Assembly: GCA_017429475.1 (NCBI GenBank)
Contig: JAFROX010000005.1
Coordinates: 124,001-188,000, forward strand
Direction of reading: 5' to 3'
Length of the DNA stretch: 64,000 nt
From: Bacteroidales bacterium
GTDB lineage: Bacteria; Bacteroidota; Bacteroidia; Bacteroidales; UBA932
Positions 28,197-36,472 of this stretch are shown here, piece by piece. The first letter of the stretch is position 1. Each line of letters starts with the position of its first letter. Below the pieces are notes generated by a model, which made no database searches, was not told where the DNA came from, and was given only the letters and a program-made list of their open reading frames with translations. The translations under genes and the position numbers were made by a program.

Positions 28197-30632
28197 ATGT
28201 CGAAGAAAGTAAAACTCCGCAAACAGCAGAAGGAACATCAGAGGAAAATGGATGCCCCCCGCATCAGCGTCAAGGGGCGCCGCAGCAAGAGTCAGGAAGA
28301 GCTTGAAGGCGTAGTGAGCCTTGCCCGCGACGGCTTCGGCTTCGTGGTGGTGGAAGGCAGCGACAACGACATATTCGTGACGCAGAGCAAGCTTCGCGGT
28401 GCACTGAACGGCGACCGTGTGAAGGTGGTGGTCACAAAGAAGAAGAGCGACTCCCGCCGTCAGGAAGGCGAGGTTGTGAAGATCATCGAGCGCAGCAGGA
28501 GGCCCCACATCGGCATACTCACTGTCCGCGGCAACCAGGCCTGGGCCATCATCGAGAGCGCCCGTATGCCCTATGACATCCGCATACCCATCGAAAGCCC
28601 CAAAGACCTTCCCGAGATCGGCGGCATCCAGGCTGCCAACGGAGTGAAGGTGGCAGTGGTGGTGACCGACTGGCCCCGCAACAGTATGGAGCCCATCGGC
28701 AAGATCGTAGACGTGCTGGGAGAATCCGGCAAGAACGACACTGAAATGCACGCCATCCTGGCCGAGTTCGAACTGCCATACCGCTTCGAGCCGGAGGTGA
28801 GCCAGGCTGCCGACAAGATATCCGATGCAATCTCCAACGCCGAGATAGCGAAGCGCAAGGACTACCGCAAGGTTACGACCTTCACCATAGACCCTGCCGA
28901 CGCCAAGGACTTCGACGACGCCATATCGTTCATACAGCTCGACGAGGGCCGCTATGAGGTGGGCATCCACATCGCCGACGTCACATTCTACGTGAAGCCC
29001 GGCGACATTGTGGACAAGGAGGCCTACAACCGTGCGACTTCTGTCTATCTGGTGGACCGCACCGTGCCGATGCTGCCCGAGAACCTCAGCAATAAGCTCT
29101 GCTCTCTGCGACCGCACGAGGACAAGCTCTGCTATGCGGCAATATTCGAGCTGGACGAGCACGCCAAGGTGCTCAGCGAGTGGTACGGCCGCACCGTCAT
29201 CAACTCCGACTACCGCTTTGACTACGAACAGGCCCAGCAGATCATCGAGACTCACGAAGGCCCTCTGGCCGCGGAGATAGGCAAGCTGAACGACCTGGCC
29301 ACGATACTGCGCAAGAACCGCTTCGACCACGGCGCGGTGAACTTCGAGAGGCCGGAGATGAAGGTTACGGTCGATGCCGAGGGCAAACCTATCGCCGTAG
29401 GGCAGAAGGTCAGCAAGGAGAGCAACTGGCTCATCGAGGAGTTCATGCTGCTGGCCAACAAAGGCGTGGCGGAATATGTCACCCGCAAGCTGCCGTCGTT
29501 GAAGCAGCCTACTTTCGTATATCGTATCCACGAGACGCCCAACACCGAGAAGCTCGATTCGCTGCGGTCGTTCGCCAAGGTCTTCGGCCACACCATGGGC
29601 CCCACCGAAAATACGAAACAGACCGTGCGAAGCCTCAATAACCTCCTGAAGGAGGCCAAGGGCAGGCCGGAGGAGAGCGCGCTGCAGATTCTGGCCCTGC
29701 GTTCGATGGCCCGTGCACGCTACAGCACCGACAACATAGGTCACTACGGTCTGGCCTTCCAGTACTATACCCATTTCACTTCACCCATCCGACGCTATCC
29801 CGATATGATGGTGCACCGCCTGCTGGCGATGTACACTTCGGGCGGCAAGAGCCAGGACAAGGACTACTTCGAGAAGTGCTGCGACTGGTCGTCACAGCGC
29901 GAGCAGATAGCTGCCGACGCCGAGCGGGCCAGCATCAAGTACAAGCTCATCGAGTTTATGCAGGACAAGGTGGGTCAGGAGTTCGAGGGTACGGTGAGCG
30001 GCGTGACCGAGTGGGGCATCTACGTGGAGATCGATCCCACCAAGATCGAGGGTATGATTTCCGTCCGCGAGATGATGGACGACTACTACACCTTCGACGA
30101 GGAGAAATATATGATCATCGGCAAGGCTTCGCGCCGGACTTTCACGCTGGGCGACCGCGTAAGAGTACGCGTGCTTAGGGCCAGCCTGGAGCAGAAGCTA
30201 CTGGACTACGAGTTCCTTGAGAAACTCGAGGCGGAGAGTCCCGTCCCGGAAGTTCCGGAGGGCGGCAGCGGTTCTGGAACCAAGGGCGTTTCCGGCAAAG
30301 TGGCAGCAGGCCATGGCCGGAAGGCTGATGCTGAGGTGGCGCCAACCGGCAAAGCTGCATCCACGAAAAGTGCCGCCAGGACTGCCGGCGAAAGTACCGC
30401 TGAGAAGCCTGCCCGCGCACGGAAAAATAGGGCCGAGAAGCCCCCGGTAAAGGCCGTCACCCGCAAGCCCGCCACCAAGGCCGCTCCGAAGGCCGCCGGC
30501 AAGGCAACCGGCAAGAAGGCCATCGCAAAAGCCGCGAAAGCCACCCCGAAGAAGGCTGCAGGCAAGAAGGCTGCTCCGAAGGCCACCGTGAAGAAAGCAG
30601 CTAAGCGTGCAGCAAAGCACTCTGCCAAGTAG
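28197..30632 (+). CDS. rnr: Ribonuclease R with long Lys/Ala-rich tail
   Basis: 811 residues. Order: basic N-terminus and cold-shock OB folds (~40-200), RNB exonuclease domain (~220-550) with the Mg2+-binding TIDPADAKDFDDAISF, and an S1 RNA-binding domain (~595-680, GTVSGVTEWGIYVEIDPTKIEGMI). It degrades structured RNA 3' to 5' and participates in rRNA quality control. The last ~110 residues are low complexity, with repeated KAAxKAxxKK motifs like histone H1 or AlgP tails; many RNase R proteins have a short Lys-rich end, but this one is unusually long. It likely tethers the enzyme to RNA or ribosomes (inference). Confidence 0.95.
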   Translation: MSKKVKLRKQQKEHQRKMDAPRISVKGRRSKSQEELEGVVSLARDGFGFVVVEGSDNDIFVTQSKLRGALNGDRVKVVVTKKKSDSRRQEGEVVKIIERSRRPHIGILTVRGNQAWAIIESARMPYDIRIPIESPKDLPEIGGIQAANGVKVAVVVTDWPRNSMEPIGKIVDVLGESGKNDTEMHAILAEFELPYRFEPEVSQAADKISDAISNAEIAKRKDYRKVTTFTIDPADAKDFDDAISFIQLDEGRYEVGIHIADVTFYVKPGDIVDKEAYNRATSVYLVDRTVPMLPENLSNKLCSLRPHEDKLCYAAIFELDEHAKVLSEWYGRTVINSDYRFDYEQAQQIIETHEGPLAAEIGKLNDLATILRKNRFDHGAVNFERPEMKVTVDAEGKPIAVGQKVSKESNWLIEEFMLLANKGVAEYVTRKLPSLKQPTFVYRIHETPNTEKLDSLRSFAKVFGHTMGPTENTKQTVRSLNNLLKEAKGRPEESALQILALRSMARARYSTDNIGHYGLAFQYYTHFTSPIRRYPDMMVHRLLAMYTSGGKSQDKDYFEKCCDWSSQREQIAADAERASIKYKLIEFMQDKVGQEFEGTVSGVTEWGIYVEIDPTKIEGMISVREMMDDYYTFDEEKYMIIGKASRRTFTLGDRVRVRVLRASLEQKLLDYEFLEKLEAESPVPEVPEGGSGSGTKGVSGKVAAGHGRKADAEVAPTGKAASTKSAARTAGESTAEKPARARKNRAEKPPVKAVTRKPATKAAPKAAGKATGKKAIAKAAKATPKKAAGKKAAPKATVKKAAKRAAKHSAK

Positions 30633-30663
30633 GGCGGAAAATCTGTGGTACTAAAATGAGTTG

Positions 30664-31380
30664 CTACTGGTAGAGCTCGTGGAGTACGTCGAGGGAGCGG
30701 AGGTTGAGGTTGATGCCGAGGTGGTAGGAGATGTAGCGGATCATCCGCTCGCAGAAGTCGCGGCGGCGTGCTCCTGTGAGGGGTATGGCCATCGCATCCG
30801 GGAATTCCGCTGCGGCGAACTGCCTCAGCAGGGCCAGGTTGTCGAATCTCGCGGACTGCAGCAGGTCGCAGCCGTCGAAAAGCCCTTCGCGGGTGGGGCC
30901 GAAGCCCATCACAGTGCAGAATCCTGCCAGGAACCACAGATGGAAGTTTGCTATGTTAGTCCCGGATGGTTTCGCAATGTCTTCGTCTTTTCCTGCCGCA
31001 TCCAGCAGGGTGATGGCGCTGCAGAGCCAGCTGAAGAGGCGCTCGTCGTTGTTCTGGCCGACGATGGTGCGGTAGAGCAGCTCGCTGATGAACATCGCGA
31101 TGGCGTTCTTGTCCATATCGCTGCGGAGCGAGGACAGATGGACGGCCGGCTCGTATTCCTTGATGAGGGACATCGAACTGCGGGGATTGGCGACGCTTAC
31201 GATGTCGAGGATGGCGAGGTTGTGGAGCGAACCCATCGTCACGCGCTTGCTGCGGCCGACGCCGCGGAGCATATAGCTGCAGCGTCCGCACGCCGAGTCG
31301 ATGCAGTGCACCACCAGCGACGAGTCGCCGTACTTTGTGAGGTTCAGGACTATTATGCGGGATGACTGTATCGCTGCCAT
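30664..31380 (-). CDS. recO: DNA repair protein RecO
   Basis: 238 residues from ATG 31380 (MAAIQSSRIIVLNLTKYGDSS); a TTG 15 bases earlier is less likely. An N-terminal OB fold (~1-80) is followed by a helical domain. The C-terminal sequence IPLTGARRRDFCERMIRYISYHLGINLNLRSLDVLHEL is the diagnostic RecO end. RecO helps load RecA on SSB-coated gaps with RecR in the RecFOR pathway. It converges with rnr, with a 31-bp gap, and lies downstream of rdgB on the same strand. Confidence 0.88.
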   Translation of the reverse strand: MAAIQSSRIIVLNLTKYGDSSLVVHCIDSACGRCSYMLRGVGRSKRVTMGSLHNLAILDIVSVANPRSSMSLIKEYEPAVHLSSLRSDMDKNAIAMFISELLYRTIVGQNNDERLFSWLCSAITLLDAAGKDEDIAKPSGTNIANFHLWFLAGFCTVMGFGPTREGLFDGCDLLQSARFDNLALLRQFAAAEFPDAMAIPLTGARRRDFCERMIRYISYHLGINLNLRSLDVLHELYQ

Positions 31381-31446
31381 ATCTTTGTTTACCAATTGTG
31401 CCTTTTAAGCAATAGTCTGTGCGGCCTTCCAGGCGTGAAATTCAGG

Positions 31447-32172
31447 CTACTCGCCTTCTACGGAACCTTTCTCGGCAGACTCGGAAGATTCTGCTTTTCC
31501 AAGCCCCAGGTGGGCGGCGAGCAGGTCGAGGGCACGGCCGCGGTGGGAAATGGCGTTCTTCTCGTCGAGGGTGAGCATCGCCATCGTCTTCTCCATACCT
31601 TCCGGCACGAAGACGGGGTCGTAGCCGAAGCCCAGTTCGCCCTGGGGTTCGAGGGCTATGTGGCCTTCGCAGGTGCCTTCGAACACGCGCAGGATGCCGC
31701 CGTCAGGAAGCGCAAAACCTCTGTCGCCGTCGGCCCTCGCTTCACTCTCTTCCGGAAGTCCCTCGCAACCCTCCGGATCCCTTTCGATCAGCGCTATCAC
31801 GCAGCGGAAGCGGGCGGTGCGCTCGGCGAAGGGCACGCCTTCGAGCTCGCGCAGCAGTTTCTTGACGTTCTGCACGGGATCCTTCGGTTCGCCTGCATAT
31901 CTCGCTGAGTAGACGCCAGGTGCTCCGTCGAGCGCGTCGACCTCGAGTCCGGTGTCGTCGGCGAAGCAGTCCTTGCCGAACATTTCCCACACGAACTGTG
32001 CTTTTTCGATGGCGTTTTCCCTTATGGTGAAGTGCGTTTCGGGAACGTCATCTGCATATCCCAAGTCCGCAGGAAGTTCAAGATTGAAGCCTTCGCCGAG
32101 CACTCCGGCGGCTTCGATGAGTTTGTTGCGGTTGGCGGTCGCGAAGACCAGCGTCTTTTTATTGTCGGTCAT
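31447..32172 (-). CDS. rdgB: XTP/dITP diphosphatase (RdgB/HAM1)
   Basis: 241 residues from ATG 32172 (MTDNKKTLVFATANRNKL). The upstream alternative at 32199 overlaps the -7 box at 32197-32204, so the shorter start is preferred. The enzyme hydrolyses ITP, dITP and XTP to keep deaminated purines out of nucleic acids. Seen: the substrate-binding SANxxK-like ATANRNK, CFADDTGLEVDALDGAPGVYSARYAG with the catalytic Asp, GELGFGYDPVFVPEG, and SHRGRAL. About 40 residues near positions 130-165 and a Glu/Ser-rich tail (ESSESAEKGSVEGE) are longer than usual. Confidence 0.94.
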   Translation of the reverse strand: MTDNKKTLVFATANRNKLIEAAGVLGEGFNLELPADLGYADDVPETHFTIRENAIEKAQFVWEMFGKDCFADDTGLEVDALDGAPGVYSARYAGEPKDPVQNVKKLLRELEGVPFAERTARFRCVIALIERDPEGCEGLPEESEARADGDRGFALPDGGILRVFEGTCEGHIALEPQGELGFGYDPVFVPEGMEKTMAMLTLDEKNAISHRGRALDLLAAHLGLGKAESSESAEKGSVEGE

Positions 32173-32196
32173 CAGGATTATCGAATTTACAATGCC

Positions 32197-32204
32197 CAAA
32201 GATA
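32197..32204 (-). promoter_or_regulatory. Bacteroidetes -7 box for rdgB
   Basis: TATCTTTG on the minus strand, 25 bp before the ATG at 32172; it decides against the longer start. Confidence 0.6.
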
Positions 32205-32283
32205 GCCATCTGTTTTGAAAAAATGAGCACGGCGTGCGCGTTTTGCCGGTGGTTGGTTTGGGCGTTATTGCGGAGCTTGGTGC

Positions 32284-32360
32284 GGAAGAAGTTATCTCCC
32301 GGCGGCGCTGCGGGGAGATATGGACGGTCTCTCCTTGCTTCGCCGAGGATAACTTCGCGG
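32284..32360. repeat. Hairpin repeat, type E (CGGCGGCGCTGCGG interior)
   Basis: Arms GAAGTTATC (32288-32296) and GATAACTTC (32348-32356) are perfectly complementary over 9 bp. It opens the first of two tandem modules; its counterpart in the second is 32983-33056. Confidence 0.75.
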
Positions 32361-32394
32361 AGCGCAGCGGAGCGGAGCTGGGGCTCTCGGGAGC

Positions 32395-32548
32395 AAACCC
32401 GACATTCGCATTCTGGGACGAGGGGCTCTGGAGGGGTCTCTGGAGAGGGTCGGCTTGGAATGCGGGAGGATTTCCCCCCGCATTGACTCGTCACCCTTTC
32501 TGCAAGCACTTGTAGAGGGGGTGCTTCGCGAATGCGAATGTCGGGTTT
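32395..32548. repeat. Long palindromic repeat, type C
   Basis: Arms AAACCCGACATTCGCATTC (32395-32413) and GAATGCGAATGTCGGGTTT (32530-32548) are perfect complements over 19 bp. An inner hairpin AATGCGGGAGG / CCCCCCGCATT lies at 32459-32484. Same architecture as the copy behind the RAYT gene. Confidence 0.85.
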
Positions 32549-32572
32549 TGGTACGCCAACTCATTCCGTGGA

Positions 32573-32684
32573 CGCAGAATGACTGAGAGGGGTGCGGGAA
32601 TCATTCTGTGGCACTGTTTTGCGGGATTTCGGGCGTTTTCGGGACACAGAATGGCTAAATGCGCACTTCGAGGCATTCTGTGGC
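32573..32684. repeat. Double-hairpin repeat, type B (CAGAATG...CATTCTG)
   Basis: Two hairpins follow each other: CGCAGAATGACT / AATCATTCTGTGG (32573-32611) and CACAGAATGGCT / AGGCATTCTGTGG (32645-32684), separated by GCGGGATTTCGGGCGTTTTC. Copies lie at 33265-33381 and 41998-42115. Confidence 0.75.
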
Positions 32685-32729
32685 ACAAGCAGTGGCGGCG
32701 CGGAGCTGGGAACTGACCGCAGGAGAGAA

Positions 32730-32796
32730 GAAGTTATCTCCAGCCAGGCAGGGAGCTCTGCCTATGGGCTCCCTTTTGCCTGTCTAGGATAACTTC
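32730..32796. repeat. Hairpin repeat, type E (AGCCAGGCAGGG interior)
   Basis: GAAGTTATC at the left and GATAACTTC at the right enclose an inner stem GGCAGGGAGC / GGCTCCC..GCCTG. Nearly identical to 33427-33492 and 42159-42225. Confidence 0.75.
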
Positions 32797-32982
32797 GCAA
32801 ACCCGAAATTTGCAGTCCTGGCGGGGCGGCGCTACGGGCCTCGTGGGGCACATTGGGATGCGTTGTGAGGAGATTTGGCGTCGCAGCGCATGGCAAGGAG
32901 CGCTAGCGGCTTTTATGGAAGAGGTGCTTTTGCGCTGCGAATGTTCGGCAGGTGGGAGGTGCTAATGCAACCACGGTGCAAA
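32797..32982 (+). repeat. Linker block shared with 3.54-3.72 kb
   Basis: Starts with AAACCCGAAATTTGCAG and runs through GGAGATTTGGCGTCGCAGCG to GGTGGGAGGTGCTAATGC. Read in reverse it matches 3540-3715. It joins the two tandem modules. No gene is seen. Confidence 0.6.
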
Positions 32983-33056
32983 GGAAGTTATCTCCCGGCG
33001 GCGCTGCGGGGGGCTCGGCGGAGGGCCCTCCTCGCTTCGCAGAGGATAACTTTGCG
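32983..33056. repeat. Hairpin repeat, type E, second module
   Basis: GGAAGTTATC ... GGATAACTTT with the CGGCGGCGCTGCGG interior; it is the 696-bp-downstream counterpart of 32284-32360. Confidence 0.75.
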
Positions 33057-33091
33057 GAGCGCAGCGGAGCGGAGCCGGGGCTCCCTGGAGC

Positions 33092-33245
33092 AAACCCGAC
33101 ATTCGCATTCTGGGACGAGGGGCTCTGGAGGGGTCTCTGGAGAGGGTCGGCTTGGAATGCGGGAGGATTTCCCCCCGCATTGACTCGTCACCCCTTCTGC
33201 AGGCACTTGGAGAGGGGGTGCTTTTGGAATGCGAATGTCGGGTTT
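33092..33245. repeat. Long palindromic repeat, type C, second module
   Basis: Arms at 33092-33110 and 33227-33245 are perfect 19-bp complements, identical to those at 32395. It lies 697 bp from the first copy; the ~155-bp sequences are almost the same. Confidence 0.85.
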
Positions 33246-33264
33246 GGGTGTGCCAACTCATTTC

Positions 33265-33381
33265 GTGGACACAGAATGACTGTGTGGGGTGCGGGAATCA
33301 TTCTGTGGCACTGTTTTGCGGGATTTCGGGCGTTTTCGGGACACAGAATGGCTAACTGCGCACTTCGAGGCATTCTGTGGC
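33265..33381. repeat. Double-hairpin repeat, type B, second module
   Basis: GTGGACACAGAATGACTG ... AATCATTCTGTGGC and GACACAGAATGGCT ... AGGCATTCTGTGGC; it is the counterpart of 32573-32684. Confidence 0.75.
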
Positions 33382-33426
33382 AACCGTAGTGGCGGGGCGG
33401 AGCTGGGAACTGACCGCAGGAGAGAA

Positions 33427-33492
33427 GAAGTTATCTCCAGCCAGGCAGGGAGCTCTGCCGTGGGCTCCCTTTTGCCTGTCTAGGATAACTTC
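33427..33492. repeat. Hairpin repeat, type E, second module end
   Basis: GAAGTTATC ... GATAACTTC, 697 bp after the 32730 copy and nearly identical to it. Confidence 0.75.
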
Positions 33493-33764
33493 TCGAAGTT
33501 CTGCCACTGGGAGAGCTGGCGAAGACGCGGTGCCGGGGCATGGTTTTTGGGTGGAGGGTCCCGAGATGGCTGGGGCCTTCGGGCCGCGAGGAGATTCCCG
33601 GGGGGTCCGTCCCAAAAAAGGCAGGGATACGGGGCCGGGGGCGATTCCCGGGCTGGGTGTCCCGAAAAAGGCGGGATTTTCGGGCCAGATGGCAGTAATT
33701 TGGGCACTTGGCCCCAAAACACCCGGAATTTCGGGACAGGTCACGGCCACAACGAAAAAAAGAG
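33493..33764. repeat. Gene-free spacer with a ~50-bp imperfect tandem repeat
   Basis: GATTCCCGGG..GTCCC(A/G)AAAAAGGC.GGGAT occurs at 33593 and again at 33643. The surrounding bases contain further TTCGGG/CCCGAA pieces. No gene is seen before the S41 protease gene at 33798. Confidence 0.45.
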
Positions 33765-33772
33765 TACTTTTG
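33765..33772 (+). promoter_or_regulatory. Bacteroidetes -7 box for the S41 protease gene
   Basis: TACTTTTG, 26 bp before the ATG at 33798. Confidence 0.5.
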
Positions 33773-33797
33773 TAGAACAAATAGACGTTAGAACAGA

Positions 33798-35399
33798 ATG
33801 AAAAGAATCACTGCGTTTTTCTTTATGCTGACCCTTTCGGTGGCAGCGCTTGCCCAGTCGCAGAATTTCACGCTCGGACAGAGCCTTGAGATACAGAACT
33901 CGATATTGCGCAACCTCACGCGCACCTATGTCGACTCCCTGGAGTACGACAAGATAATGAAGGTCGGCATCGACGCGATGCTCGGCTATATCGACCCCTA
34001 CACGATGTACTTCCCGGAAGAGCAGGACGAGAGCGTGCAGATGATGACTACCGGAAAGTACGGCGGAGTGGGAGCCGTGATCCGCAAGCGCGTGGGTGGC
34101 GGAGTCGTGATCAATGAGCCTTATCCCGGATCGCCGATTGCGAAGGCCGGCCTCGTGCCGGGCGACACCATCATCGCCATCGACGGCATCCCCGTATTTG
34201 ACGAGACCTCAGAAGAGGCCTCCGGCAGGATGAAGGGCCAGCCCAATACCGATGTCCGCTTCAAGGTGGTCAAGGGCGGCACCCGCGACACTGTCGACGT
34301 GGTGGTGACCCGCGAGACCATCCACCGCAGCGACGTGGAGTACAGCGGAATGGTCCGCGACTCTATAGGATATATCATCACCTCGGGATTCACACAGGGC
34401 GTGAGCGACGAGATCCGCCAGATCGTGAAGGACCTCAAGGCGCAGGGAGCCAAGAGGCTGGTGTTCGACCTTCGAGGCAACGGCGGCGGACTGATGGAGG
34501 AAGCCATCGAGATACTTTCAATCTTCCTGCCTCAGGGCACTATGGTAGTGTCTTCGAAAGGCCGTATGCCCAACCAGAACCAGGAATACTTCACCAAGGA
34601 AGCCCCCGTGGACACCCTCATCCCCCTGATGATACTTGTGGACAGCGGTTCGGCTTCTGCATCGGAAATCGTGGCCGGCGCCATCCAGGACCTTGACCGC
34701 GGCGTGATAGCAGGTGCCAAGACCTATGGCAAGGGTCTTATCCAGACCATCCTTCCCACAGCATACAACGGCACGGTGAAAATCACCACCGGAAAATACT
34801 ACACCCCCAGCGGCCGCTGCGTGCAGGCCATCGACTACAGCCACCGCAACGCTGACGGCAGCGTGGGCGCAATCCCCGATTCGCTGACCAGCGAGTTCCG
34901 CACTAAGAACGGACGCATCGTGAAGGACGGCGGCGGAATCACCCCCGACATCAAGGTGGAGAGCCACTCATACAGCCGTCCGACCGTATCGATGGTACTC
35001 AACGGCATCGTCGACGACTATGCAGTGAAATACCGCACCGAGCACAAGACCATCGCACCGGTGGAGAGCTTCCGTCTCACCGACGCCGATTTCGAGGACT
35101 TCGTAAAATATGCCTGCAGCCAGGAGTTCGACTACCGCAGTGGAATGCAGGCCCAGATCGAGCAGCTCAAGAGGGTTGCGGAGCAGGACGGTATGTACGA
35201 CACCTTCAAGGATGAGATCGACGCCCTCCAGGCTAAGATGCAGATGGACAAGGCTGATGTGATCCGCAGCAAGAAGGACGAAATCCTGCCCCTGTTGGAG
35301 AACGAAGTGGCCGTGCGCTACTACTTCTATCCGGCCGGTCCGGCAGTCAGCCTGAAGTACGACAAGCAGATGTCGGAATGTCTCGACAATTGGAAATAA
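33798..35399 (+). CDS. C-terminal processing peptidase, S41 family
   Basis: 533 residues. A signal peptide (MKRITAFFFMLTLSVAALAQ) sends it to the periplasm. A PDZ domain lies at ~75-165 (YGGVGAVIRKRVGGGVVINEPYPGSP, AGLVPGDTIIAIDG). The S41 protease core spans ~180-365: FDLRGNGGGLMEEAIEI, the nucleophile segment SGSASASEIVAGAIQD (near 285-290) and the general-base Lys in TYGKG (near 312). These tail-specific proteases cut proteins near their C-termini. A C-terminal helical region of ~130 residues follows. It begins just after the repeat cluster; aroB follows 37 bp downstream. Confidence 0.94.
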   Translation: MKRITAFFFMLTLSVAALAQSQNFTLGQSLEIQNSILRNLTRTYVDSLEYDKIMKVGIDAMLGYIDPYTMYFPEEQDESVQMMTTGKYGGVGAVIRKRVGGGVVINEPYPGSPIAKAGLVPGDTIIAIDGIPVFDETSEEASGRMKGQPNTDVRFKVVKGGTRDTVDVVVTRETIHRSDVEYSGMVRDSIGYIITSGFTQGVSDEIRQIVKDLKAQGAKRLVFDLRGNGGGLMEEAIEILSIFLPQGTMVVSSKGRMPNQNQEYFTKEAPVDTLIPLMILVDSGSASASEIVAGAIQDLDRGVIAGAKTYGKGLIQTILPTAYNGTVKITTGKYYTPSGRCVQAIDYSHRNADGSVGAIPDSLTSEFRTKNGRIVKDGGGITPDIKVESHSYSRPTVSMVLNGIVDDYAVKYRTEHKTIAPVESFRLTDADFEDFVKYACSQEFDYRSGMQAQIEQLKRVAEQDGMYDTFKDEIDALQAKMQMDKADVIRSKKDEILPLLENEVAVRYYFYPAGPAVSLKYDKQMSECLDNWK

Positions 35400-35436
35400 T
35401 TGCTTAACTTTGAGATAACCAGCATCCCGCAGCCAG

Positions 35437-36450
35437 ATGTCCGTAATCGACAAGATATATTTCCGCAGCAGCACCGAAGAGTTGCGCTCCATCCTCCAGG
35501 ACAAGAAAGTGTTCATCATCATCGACAAGCAGGTGGAGAAGCTCTACGGCTCGCTGTTCCCCTTCCAGAAGGTGTTCATCGACGCCAGCGAGGAGACGAA
35601 GAACCTCGCCACGGTGCAGTCGGTGATAGACCAGCTGATGAAGATGGGTGCGGACCGCGACTGCTTCCTGCTGGGAATCGGCGGCGGCATCATCACCGAC
35701 CTGACCTGCTTCGTGGCTTCGGTCTATCGCCGCGGCGTGAAATACGCCCTGATCCCGACCACCCTGCTGGCCCAGGTAGATGCGGCCATCGGCGGAAAGA
35801 CCGGCATCAACAATGCGGGTTTCAAGAACATAATCGGCCTGTTCAACAAGCCGGAGTTCGTATATGTCTGCTCGCACTTCCTGCGCACCCTTGACGAGAA
35901 GAATATGCTCAGCGGCGCGGCGGAGATGCTCAAGATCGGAATCATCGGCGACAGCACCCTCTACAAGAAGGCCGTGGCCTGGTTCAAGGAGAACCATCTG
36001 ATGGACTACGACACCAAGGAGGACCTCGAGTCGCTGATCCTGCGCGCCGCGAAATACAAATGCAAGATAGTGGAGAAGGACTTCCACGAGCACGGTCCCC
36101 GTAAGGTGCTGAACCTGGGACATACCTTCGCCCACGCCATCGAGAAATGCTCTCCCGTGCCGGTATCGCACGGCAATGCGGTGAGCGTCGGCATCATAAT
36201 GGCGGCCCGCATCGGTGAGAAGATGGGCAAGACGAACCCCAAGGTGACGAACGCCCTGGTGGCCGACTTCACCGCGATAGGCCTCCCTACCGCTACCACC
36301 ATAGACATCCGCACGCTGATGGAAGCCATCAGCAAGGACCAGCGCCACGCCGACGGCACCGTGGATTTCGTGATCCCCGAAAAGATCGGCTCAGTCAGCA
36401 TCAAGCGCATCGACATCGACCAGCTCCGCACGCTGGCATTCTCCATCTGA
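35437..36450 (+). CDS. aroB: 3-dehydroquinate synthase
   Basis: 337 residues. It catalyses the second step of the shikimate pathway, cyclising DAHP to 3-dehydroquinate with NAD+ and a divalent metal. Seen: NAD-binding LGIGGGIITDLTCFVASVYRRG, the substrate-loop PTTLLAQVDAAIGGKTGIN, and metal ligands in GAAEMLKIG, NLGHTFAHAIE and VSHGNAVSVG. A weak -7 box (TAACTTTG at 35405) precedes it. The next gene, a fused DHQ dehydratase/EPSP-synthase-like protein, starts 22 bp later, so three shikimate activities are clustered. Confidence 0.95.
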   Translation: MSVIDKIYFRSSTEELRSILQDKKVFIIIDKQVEKLYGSLFPFQKVFIDASEETKNLATVQSVIDQLMKMGADRDCFLLGIGGGIITDLTCFVASVYRRGVKYALIPTTLLAQVDAAIGGKTGINNAGFKNIIGLFNKPEFVYVCSHFLRTLDEKNMLSGAAEMLKIGIIGDSTLYKKAVAWFKENHLMDYDTKEDLESLILRAAKYKCKIVEKDFHEHGPRKVLNLGHTFAHAIEKCSPVPVSHGNAVSVGIIMAARIGEKMGKTNPKVTNALVADFTAIGLPTATTIDIRTLMEAISKDQRHADGTVDFVIPEKIGSVSIKRIDIDQLRTLAFSI

Positions 36451-36472
36451 GAACCAAAACAGCACTGTAGAA

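Noticed and set aside
28161..29774. 537-residue minus-strand frame opposite rnr
   Set aside because: Antisense shadow of the RNB domain; no signal, motif or promoter.
32284..33492. Possible CRISPR array
   Set aside because: Repeats are few, long, palindromic and of several kinds; there are no unique 30-40-bp spacers in regular order and no cas genes.
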